Shown: positions 42,201 through 48,899 of the stretch, one piece after another
How the letters are laid out: each line of letters begins with the position of its first letter
How positions within the stretch are numbered: position 1 is the first letter of the stretch
NCBI RefSeq assembly: GCF_963678635.1
Contig: NC_087066.1
Coordinates: 57,864,312 to 57,928,311 of the forward strand
Length of the DNA stretch: 64,000 nt
Direction: 5' to 3'
Origin: Symsagittifera roscoffensis
Taxonomy: Eukaryota > Xenacoelomorpha > Acoela > Convolutidae
Notes under the pieces: generated by a model
The model's input: the letters and a program-made list of their open reading frames with translations, nothing else
Database searches by the model: none
What the model was told of the DNA's origin: nothing
Position numbers and translations under genes: made by a program

Positions 42201-44325
42201 TGTCCAGGTTTCTCGCCCGAGTTTCCACTAGTAGCGTGTGTATCGCCAGTTCTGACAGTTCTGATCCCGAGGTCGAATCCCTGTCTGAATAGGTGTTCAT
42301 TCTCGAGCTTTCTGACTTATCATCCGTCGAAGGTGTTGTGCTGGAGACTGCACGCTCCTCCAGATCATGCCCGTATTTCCTTCGCATCCATCTGAACTCC
42401 CCGGACAGAACTTTCTTCTCTAGGTCCTGTTTCTCCTCAGGAATTTTCTCGTCTATCTCGGACTCCCCGGACAAATTTCCTTGTCCCGGGTGTTGATCTT
42501 GTGATCGCTGGTTTTTCTCCTCATCCATCTCCCCGGACAAATAGTCTTGCAGCAGATTTTGTTCTACAACTTCACCGTCTTTTTCCCGGTCTACAAAGGT
42601 GACGGTTTTCTTTCGCTTGCTGCTCCCCTGTTCTTTCCGTCCGTAAGAAGTACTGGTTAAAATCTCTTGGGGTATTGAGGATACTAGTTGCTGAACTATT
42701 GTCCTACAATCCCTCTTGTTCTCCTCGTGCTGTTGTCTGGACGGCATGATCTTCACTTTCTCACTGACTGTTAGCGATGCCACTGCTGCTGTCCACTCGG
42801 GGTCATCTCTGGTCACTTCTCTTTCTAACAATCCACCCAGCATCCGCATTACTTGTGGAGTGACTTGCACCGTTTTATCCAATAATGAGAGGCTGTTTAT
42901 ATTCATGCGAGAGAGTTCTTGCTGGACCAGGTTCGAGCGCAGCAACAAATCTAAGGGGACTGGATCCTCCTTGGACAGGATCTTTATCTCAGCTGCTTTC
43001 TCTACAGGTAACTCAGGATGCCCTGGAATTGGATGTCCAGACTTATCCAACCATCTCGTTAAGGGAAGCGCTTCATAAGTTTCTTTGTCCAGAAACGAGA
43101 ATCCCTCCTTTACTTCCGCCTGATTGGCCTGCTTCTGCTCCAATCTTTCATAGAACTCAGTTTTCTTGCTGAGACTGTCAGCATTCTGATGTTTATCACG
43201 CATCCTATGTTCGATTATCATATGGTAGCCATCCAATCTGACTATCCATCTACCAATATAACTCTGATCCATCGAGTAGGTCTTCAACCAGGATAACGCT
43301 CTGTTGTCCACGCGCAACTTGAAGGGAGCGCTCCCCAAGTATGCACGGTACTTTTCCACGAAGGTGACTACTGCAAACATTTCTGCTTTCGGTGCGCCAT
43401 ATTTCATCTCTGTGTCACTCAAGACCTTGCTGCCGTATGCAATGGGACGGAGGACTGTTCTTCCGTTCCATTCTTGCTCTTGATGCAATATTCCTGAGAT
43501 GGCCACCACCGATGCGTCTGTGTCAAGAACATACATGCCCTTTTCTGTAGGCATGCCCAGCACTGGCGCTTCGCACAGTTCCCGCTTTATGTTCTCGAAA
43601 GCAACTTGTGCCTCATCGTTCCATTCGAACTTTTTCCCTTTGTTGCGCATCAGCTTCTGCATCGGGTACACCTTGTCCGCGTATCCTTTTATGAATTCTC
43701 GGTAGTAATTGGCAAACCCTAGGAAGCTCATGAGCTGTGTGTCCGTTCTAGGAGCTTTCCATGTCAGCACAGCCTCTACTGCTTCTGGATCTGGCCTCAC
43801 ACCATGCCGGTCCACCATTCTTCCCAGGTACTTGATCGAATCCCGAAGGATTTCACATTTCGATGGTTTGCATTTCAAGCCTGCTCTTTTCATACATCCG
43901 AAGACCTCATCGAGCCGGTCAATGTGATCCTCCAGGGTCGGTGTCGCTATGACTACGTCATCCACGTAGCACATCAAGAGATTCCCGTACTTTTTGGTCA
44001 CTCCTGTCAAAGCCTGAGCCATCAGCCTTTGAAAAGTTGCTGTTGCATTGCACAAGCCGAAGGGCATCCTCTTCCACTGGTACAACCCCAATTCGCACGC
44101 GAATCCGGTTTTCTCCCTGTCCTTCTTTCGCAGAGGAACCTGCCAGAAGGCAGAACCCAAGTCCAATGTGGTGAAGAACTTTGCATCACCATGTTTGGAT
44201 AGGCTCTCGTCTATTCGCGGTATCGGGTACGCATCTTTAATCGTTACCGCATTCAAGTAACGAAAGTCGCAACAAAATCTAAGCTGCCCCCTTTCTTTTT
44301 CGCCATTACTACTCCGCAAGCCCAT
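39298..44325 (-). CDS. pol: ORF2: RT-RNase H-integrase-macro-like pol polyprotein
   Basis: The frame is open from about 44360 and is probably entered by -1 frameshift from ORF1. The ATG at 44325 is GTG in element 2. Residues 1-190 are RT, with LRFCCDFRYLN, FTTLDLGSAFWQV and the catalytic CYVDD (~120). RNase H starts at ~266 (DTDAS). A long acidic, Ser-rich spacer (~380-860) has three LSGE motifs. Integrase follows: H-x4-H (HDQMGH, ~890) with CLSC (~925), then the catalytic D at QIDH (~957), D at QSDNGTAF (~1015) and E at LVERQN (~1051), and a GPF module (KWRGPFMI, ~1193). A long acidic region precedes a C-terminal macro-like fold (~1525-1675) with ITADMSFRTALAADFKREY, GGVAAL, LCFLVTRAT and ELSLPVYD, ending in IQVYL. 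Usual Ty3/gypsy pol ends shortly after the GPF module, so the last ~450 residues are additional. Confidence 0.95.
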   Translation of the reverse strand: MGLRSSNGEKERGQLRFCCDFRYLNAVTIKDAYPIPRIDESLSKHGDAKFFTTLDLGSAFWQVPLRKKDREKTGFACELGLYQWKRMPFGLCNATATFQRLMAQALTGVTKKYGNLLMCYVDDVVIATPTLEDHIDRLDEVFGCMKRAGLKCKPSKCEILRDSIKYLGRMVDRHGVRPDPEAVEAVLTWKAPRTDTQLMSFLGFANYYREFIKGYADKVYPMQKLMRNKGKKFEWNDEAQVAFENIKRELCEAPVLGMPTEKGMYVLDTDASVVAISGILHQEQEWNGRTVLRPIAYGSKVLSDTEMKYGAPKAEMFAVVTFVEKYRAYLGSAPFKLRVDNRALSWLKTYSMDQSYIGRWIVRLDGYHMIIEHRMRDKHQNADSLSKKTEFYERLEQKQANQAEVKEGFSFLDKETYEALPLTRWLDKSGHPIPGHPELPVEKAAEIKILSKEDPVPLDLLLRSNLVQQELSRMNINSLSLLDKTVQVTPQVMRMLGGLLEREVTRDDPEWTAAVASLTVSEKVKIMPSRQQHEENKRDCRTIVQQLVSSIPQEILTSTSYGRKEQGSSKRKKTVTFVDREKDGEVVEQNLLQDYLSGEMDEEKNQRSQDQHPGQGNLSGESEIDEKIPEEKQDLEKKVLSGEFRWMRRKYGHDLEERAVSSTTPSTDDKSESSRMNTYSDRDSTSGSELSELAIHTLLVETRARNLDREVYQDPDSDRYLIPSERVFDNAADDLETIAVSKRSISLLPQKEVVRTDLQPFQQETQPLAKIWCVKMEEDTHQPNELNSQMRVMKTYLKARYRLSDLLRAQRNDRMTSNLKRWIENGAPDKGDLEEDSYRILRQYFMQKEGRLYLNKDGIVACRRREEDKVLYKYNAIVLPQLYQTELLFRSHDQMGHQGIDKVYQRILKRFEWPGMKKACEKWVTACLSCQQVKDPRKLRFPLQSIESSEFNEVVQIDHQKICMTDSGYNQVLVMIDHFTKYAEAVPCITASAEETCDHLINTWIARHGCPMTFQSDNGTAFVGDLTKELMRRSQVAQAHSTTYHPQTNGLVERQNRTLVSMLRVYCSRYMTDWDRYLPQVMGAYNSTQHSTTGVSPHMMLTGHEKSLPLTFFYPEYEGKKTSPQVYVRDVIRRQQELNDLCRRNTQQAQARQRKRFDKKAAGAKAYSVGDYVWVFQNVIPPKGTKKLLKKWRGPFMITEVHQEGRFYRLSTGRAAHYENIKPHNPSTEDWCIPADMEEGDYLMMDPACEVNEKGTREKNDGNEVVEEGTDTPLDLDPNEQIEADDETLPYAEEDWQESEQTEVPKNMEPDLPFTMQTRQKDGTRLRKKYNPYGDDFVVDRIDLKKIVEEVVGLEEITVSQDIDIVDDHNDEWVDDWSKPEVEFDDEQQQSNEQDLTNLRVLEWLNDMTSDPKKTSVTIQDVDRESAKYIKTERDDPSWAAQEGQLLIPASNLDLIPGMRSTGTPMDIFVRGVGVGLTHTENLIIKKLRIARETGNLEAETGEEPKKPDIGRVVESYFNLPNEYSSNIILTDSDFILTNRTCAVAITADMSFRTALAADFKREYKNVEFLWKQRPRIGGVAALPPAVSQIPGKYLCFLVTRATEKQHVDPENLVLSLTRLRDFLVEMDVKELSLPVYDPNRGRLHPRELYALVHVIFSDTNIQVYLHKKYYLSIG
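39300..39755 (-). other. macro-like (ADP-ribose-binding fold) domain at the pol C-terminus
   Basis: Residues ~1525-1675 of ORF2 follow the macro-domain order: an ILTNRTCAVAI strand, ADMSFRTALAADFKREY (family: D-x-x-M-G-x-G-I-A-x-x-F), a GGVAALP segment, YLCFLVTRATEK, LTRLRDFLVEMDVKELSLPVYD and HPRELYALVHVIFSDTNIQVYL. The closest arrangement known to me is the TARG1/Poa1-type macro domain. Two phosphate-binding glycine loops are altered: the MGAGIA-type loop is FRTALA and the GCGL-type loop is PNRGRL. The fold call is therefore firmer than any claim of enzyme activity. Binding of ADP-ribose or removal of host ADP-ribosylation is a hypothesis. Confidence 0.7.
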
Positions 44326-47300
44326 GGTGATTTCGAGGGTTCTATCATGTCGTATTCAAGCAACATTTCTATTTCCGCTCGGCACGCTTCCGATTTATGT
44401 GGCGTCATTCGCCTTGCGCCTTCCCTATGGGGAACGGCGCCCTCTTCTAGTTCGATTTCGTGTTCGACGAAATTACAGCAACCGATGTCCGCCTTATGTT
44501 TTGAAAATACTTCGGCGTTCCGATCTAGGAGGTCCCGCAATTTTTCAAAATCTCCCTCACCTATTTTTCCTTTTAAATGTTCTATTTCTGGCAAAACCGG
44601 TTTGTCAGAATCTAGTTCATATGACGAGGGGCGTTCCGGAAAATTCGAGCAGCTTGATAAGCCGTCGTCCGTTTCGGATTTCATTGAAAACAATTTACGA
44701 ATAGATTTTAATTCATCAATCCTCTTTAAAATTTTATCTTTATTGGCATGATAAGGACAGTCTTTCACACTATATTTCTTCGAGTTTTCTGTCTCCTCAT
44801 AGTCGGTCCTCATCGGCAATGCGTAACCAAGCTTCTTTCCACGCTGGATTGAAACCGTGGTGTCCAGTGTGTTCAACAACACACTGACACACAGTCCGTT
44901 TCGCGTTACCGAGAAGCTCCGGCCTAAAATCACCGAACTCTGACTATTTGGATTCGGTACTAAGCAAACCTGTTTACTATCACTTAACGAATTTAAATTT
45001 CTCATTCTAAAAATCGCTACTACAGCTTGTCCTGGTTGTAACTTTACTTTTCTATCCAAAAAAACTGGTACCTTATTTTCATCTGTTATTATCCTATTAA
45101 CTGGTCTCTTAACATACTTTCGGTCCGGGTTTCTAATCCGTATTAGACCGTTGTTCAAGTCAATCATCACGTCAAAATTCCTGACAAAATCTCTGCCCAA
45201 GATGAATTGGTCGGCGTCGTCCAGATTCTCTACCACCAGGAAGCTCATCCAAAGGTTCCGTCCTCCCATGTGAAGGACCGTCACCGGTGTTCTTCGGGCT
45301 ACGTAGATAGCTCCTCGATTTGCAGCGGCTAGTCGGAGATTCGTAGGAATCAGATCTTCCCGCGTGAAGCCCATTCTCTCCCAGGTTTTTATCGGCATCA
45401 CACTTACCACCGCGCCTGTGTCCAGAAGCCCTGTGACTCCGATTTTTGTTCCGTTGGTGTCAAGCAGGTGTGCTGTCACATCTGCTTCATATCCAATATG
45501 TACCGCGTCTTGTTCCATCATGGCGTCATGGCCTATCCTGCGGACTTTGAGTTCCTCTTCACCCAAATAGATCTGCCCCATTTGGTCATCATCTGTTGTT
45601 ATGTAAGTCCTGGTGTAGATGCTGATTCCATCCACGTTCAGCATTATTTGATACGGCCCATAGACCTCCAAGTAGCGTCCATGAAGTTTCTTCATGCGAG
45701 GGCCACCCGTCGTTAGTAGTGCTCGCACAGCTCTCGACTCAGTGCGTGGCTCCACCTGCCTCAGATAATCTGCATATGTGTCCAAATGCATTAAAGTGAA
45801 CTCTGATGGTTCACTCAAATTTCTTATTACCTGGTGTCCAGCCACTGAGATTATCGACTGTATCTTCTTTCCCTGTGGCGCCATGCCGAACCTCTTACCG
45901 GAGATCACTTTAAGTTTCATATCTAAACTGCTTGGTGTTTTCGTCTCTTCGAACTCCGTTGCCTCGAAGGTATTCAGTTGCTCCTGAAGCTTTTCATTTT
46001 CCAGTTCAAGTTTCACTTTTTGTTCGATCTCTTTCGTCACCAATTCCTGCTGTACTCTATTTAGAGCATCCTTTGCGGCTGCCTTATAATCGATCTTGAA
46101 GTCATCGGCCGCAGTTGCTGGTTCCGGTTCACATGCTTCTCCTGTTACCGCTTGCATTTTCTTTGCCGCCAGCTCTTGAGGTTTGTCCTTCCTGCGTGCC
46201 TCTGCTTCGTTTAAAAGTCGAGCCTTGCTTGCTCTCACTCCTGATAAAGCTTCTTCATGCCTTGGATGCTTGATGTCTGCCACTGCATCCCAGAATTGTG
46301 GACAGTCTGATTTAAAATGACCTTCCAAGTTGCAAAAGAAACACCTCGGGCCGAATTTCGCAATTACTCCTCTCATGAAATCCTCATGTTCCAACTCTGA
46401 CGCATCTTCGTCCTCGAGGCTAAAGCCTATTGCTTTCATGCCTTGTTTATAAGCTGGGCATGCTGACACATGATGGTCTGTTGAACTGCAATTAGCACAA
46501 GAACGTCTCTTGTCCATATCATCCCTCCGTTTGTACCAATTGTTCCCTTGGTTAGCTGGTCCGTTGTTAAAATTGCCATAATTGTTCTTGTAATATCCAG
46601 ATCTCGAAGGAGGTTTCAACAAAAGATACTCTTTTGATTTGAGCCTCAACTCCTCCGGTGTTGGCGCATTAGTTGATAGTGGTGTGTAATGCGTTGCTAG
46701 CATCGTACGAAGTTCATCGTTTTTCACACCATCGATGAATTTTGAGGCTACGGCCAGGTTCATCCTTCGATTTGACTCATCCGGTTGGCTGCGTCTTCTC
46801 AGCATTTCCAAATCATCGAGAAACTTGTCTATAGTTTCATCTTCCCGCTGCCTCCGTTTCTCGAAGCGCATCATCGCCTGGTGCCCCTGCACCCCTGATC
46901 CGAAACGGTTTAATAAGATTTCGAAGATTTTCTCAGCAGTGTCACGTTGATACTGTTTCTTGGCCATGACACAGTTCAGGGCTGTCCCTTCTAAGTTGCT
47001 GGTGAGCGCGCTGCATTCCTGTCTCTCAGACAAGTCTTCTTCCTCGAAATGCAGCTTCATTACCTCTATCCAGGTATCAATACAGCCATCAGATTCGTCT
47101 TTGTAGCATCTTGGTTTCTTAAAGACTCTTCTGGACTTTTCACTGCGTTCATTGGTTCTAGATAACCGCGTCAGGAATGTCTCCAAAGACCTGTTCAGGG
47201 GTTCAAATGCTGTGGCCATTGCCGTAGCATCCCTTGAGTGTCCCGCCTGAGTGTCCTCACACCTTGTCGAAGGCTCTGTGTGCGGTGCATCCCTGCAATC

Positions 47301-48899
47301 CGAATCACCATGAGCGTTTCCCGCTTGGCCCATGTGACTCCTCCCCGGGCTTGTATGCCCCATGTTGCCAGAATCGCTTCTCCCGGTCGCATGTGTGCTT
47401 TGCGTTGGTCGTTCGTTCGAGGTTTGTCTGTTCCCCGTTGAACTTGCTCTACTGTTCGGGCCCCATGCTGTATTACCCCTTGTGGCATAGCCTGATGAAC
47501 TGCCCCTGCCTCTAGTGGATCCATTTGTCTTCCTCCTTTGATGTTCATTGAAGTTCACCCTCGGTTCCCTGCTGGGACCTCCCGAGTTCGGCTCTCCTTC
47601 TTTTGGTCCACTCTTGCTGCTTAGTAGCCCGTCCAACCTATCCATGATAGCCTGCGTTCGCCTCTCCATCATCGCGTCTATCTTTGTGTCAAGAGACCCA
47701 AGAGACTGCTCTTGCTGAATTCTTAACTTCTCCATATCGGCTCTTAAGCGTAACTCCCTCTCTTCCGCTTCTCTTGTCATTCGCGACAAGTTCCTCGTCA
47801 TATGTTCGTCCGTTCTTTCTTTCAAGCGTTTTTCGCTTCTGTCAACTTCTTGTCTGTTGCGGTTTATTTCTTCCCGCAGACTTTCTCTTTCAATGTGAAC
47901 TGCTCTTTCTAGTTCACTCATCCTTATCGACATCTGTTCATTTTGTTCTCCTAAACTGCCCACTATGTTGGTTAAGGCTTCCTCTAGTGCTGCCCCGTTA
48001 TCCGTGAGTGGCGTCACTAGTGGTGGTGTAACTCTGTCGGTCCCAGGTAGCTTCGTACTGGTAGAGATCCGGGCCTTGACTCTCTGTCTTGACATTTTAT
48101 CATTATCTATTTCAGGATCCGCTAACGCGTTGCCTAGCCCTCTGGTTCTACTCTCTCCAGTTTGTGGCTCTGAACTTGTCCTAATCGCGAAGTCTTTTGA
48201 CTGGCCTGGTGTGTTTGCCTCTTTGCTTATCGTTGTCACTACACCAAATTTATCCATGGTTCCAGTCTCTCTTCCGACGTGTGCCTCACTCTCCTGGATC
48301 GAACTATTGAGACTGACTTGAGATCCAAAGTCCCCTTGCTCCTCTTCATCCTCTTCCTCCTGGGACTCCCCATCGTTTCCTGCTCCTCCTCCCATGCTGA
48401 ATGGAAAGATGTTTCCGAAGGTGTTCTTCATTCTTTCTGAGAATGATGATGACGTTGTTTGTTTCCCCGTTCCGCCTGCCATCATAGTGTTGTCTGTCGG
48501 AGATCTTCTAGTCGCCGTTACTTCAGTTGAGATGTCGGACAGTTCCGACATCTCCTCTCGATCCAACGTCCCGGTGGAAGTGGCAAAATCATGGCCTTGT
48601 TCTACCGGAGTAGATTCACTCGCCAGCCTTCTGCCTCTCCCTTCCAGTCCATTTACTCCCTGGTTGTCGTTCATGGTATGGTCCGCATTGACCTCCACTT
48701 CTAACAGTTCTCTTCGCTCTTCTGAGGTCTTTTGACTTCTCGTTTCAACCATTCTGCCTGAAACCGTCCCCCTTTTGTCAGACCGGGATCGCTTGATCCA
48801 ATCCACAAAAGGATCGGTCATCGTTTTTCTTTGCTTTTCAGGTATGAATTTCCTAGAGCTATTACCTCGTTTTGGTATCCTCGACTTGTCTAAACTCAT
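44253..48899 (-). CDS. gag-pro: ORF1: gag-protease polyprotein running into the start of RT (1548 residues)
   Basis: The start is the ATG at 48899 (MSLDKSRIPKRG, conserved in element 2). Residues ~304-425 form a long charged coiled coil. Residues ~605-715 are the retrotransposon gag capsid-like helical region (DTWIEVMKLHF...FLDDLEMLRRR). Two CCHC zinc knuckles follow: CANCSSTDHHVSAC (~801) and CFFCNLEGHFKSDC (~852). The aspartic protease has the catalytic LLDTGAVVSVMP (~1159) and FILGRDF downstream. The ORF then enters RT, with MIEPSKSPWACGVVMAKKKGG, and stops about 15 codons later. No stop or frame change separates gag from protease, unlike many Ty3/gypsy elements. The basic N-terminus and the Arg/Gly/Ser-rich stretch before the capsid region may bind RNA. 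An acidic stretch (~165-205) is deleted in element 2. Confidence 0.95.
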   Translation of the reverse strand: MSLDKSRIPKRGNSSRKFIPEKQRKTMTDPFVDWIKRSRSDKRGTVSGRMVETRSQKTSEERRELLEVEVNADHTMNDNQGVNGLEGRGRRLASESTPVEQGHDFATSTGTLDREEMSELSDISTEVTATRRSPTDNTMMAGGTGKQTTSSSFSERMKNTFGNIFPFSMGGGAGNDGESQEEEDEEEQGDFGSQVSLNSSIQESEAHVGRETGTMDKFGVVTTISKEANTPGQSKDFAIRTSSEPQTGESRTRGLGNALADPEIDNDKMSRQRVKARISTSTKLPGTDRVTPPLVTPLTDNGAALEEALTNIVGSLGEQNEQMSIRMSELERAVHIERESLREEINRNRQEVDRSEKRLKERTDEHMTRNLSRMTREAEERELRLRADMEKLRIQQEQSLGSLDTKIDAMMERRTQAIMDRLDGLLSSKSGPKEGEPNSGGPSREPRVNFNEHQRRKTNGSTRGRGSSSGYATRGNTAWGPNSRASSTGNRQTSNERPTQSTHATGRSDSGNMGHTSPGRSHMGQAGNAHGDSDCRDAPHTEPSTRCEDTQAGHSRDATAMATAFEPLNRSLETFLTRLSRTNERSEKSRRVFKKPRCYKDESDGCIDTWIEVMKLHFEEEDLSERQECSALTSNLEGTALNCVMAKKQYQRDTAEKIFEILLNRFGSGVQGHQAMMRFEKRRQREDETIDKFLDDLEMLRRRSQPDESNRRMNLAVASKFIDGVKNDELRTMLATHYTPLSTNAPTPEELRLKSKEYLLLKPPSRSGYYKNNYGNFNNGPANQGNNWYKRRDDMDKRRSCANCSSTDHHVSACPAYKQGMKAIGFSLEDEDASELEHEDFMRGVIAKFGPRCFFCNLEGHFKSDCPQFWDAVADIKHPRHEEALSGVRASKARLLNEAEARRKDKPQELAAKKMQAVTGEACEPEPATAADDFKIDYKAAAKDALNRVQQELVTKEIEQKVKLELENEKLQEQLNTFEATEFEETKTPSSLDMKLKVISGKRFGMAPQGKKIQSIISVAGHQVIRNLSEPSEFTLMHLDTYADYLRQVEPRTESRAVRALLTTGGPRMKKLHGRYLEVYGPYQIMLNVDGISIYTRTYITTDDDQMGQIYLGEEELKVRRIGHDAMMEQDAVHIGYEADVTAHLLDTNGTKIGVTGLLDTGAVVSVMPIKTWERMGFTREDLIPTNLRLAAANRGAIYVARRTPVTVLHMGGRNLWMSFLVVENLDDADQFILGRDFVRNFDVMIDLNNGLIRIRNPDRKYVKRPVNRIITDENKVPVFLDRKVKLQPGQAVVAIFRMRNLNSLSDSKQVCLVPNPNSQSSVILGRSFSVTRNGLCVSVLLNTLDTTVSIQRGKKLGYALPMRTDYEETENSKKYSVKDCPYHANKDKILKRIDELKSIRKLFSMKSETDDGLSSCSNFPERPSSYELDSDKPVLPEIEHLKGKIGEGDFEKLRDLLDRNAEVFSKHKADIGCCNFVEHEIELEEGAVPHREGARRMTPHKSEACRAEIEMLLEYDMIEPSKSPWACGVVMAKKKGGSLDFVATFVT
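44286..44300 (-). other. candidate -1 frameshift site inside RT
   Basis: The sense strand reads AAAAAGAAAGGGGGC where the ORF1 frame (MAKKKGGS) must switch by -1 to the ORF2 frame (EKERGQLRFCC) to give a continuous RT. The two frames overlap only between about 44360 and 44253. The same run is present in element 2 at 61170-61184, and there ORF1 stops immediately after it. The A and G runs are plausible slip sites, although they are not a canonical X-XXY-YYZ heptamer. Confidence 0.6.

Noticed and set aside
44253-44325. Separate translation of ORF2 from its own ATG at 44325
   Set aside because: It would lack the first RT motif, and the codon is GTG in element 2.
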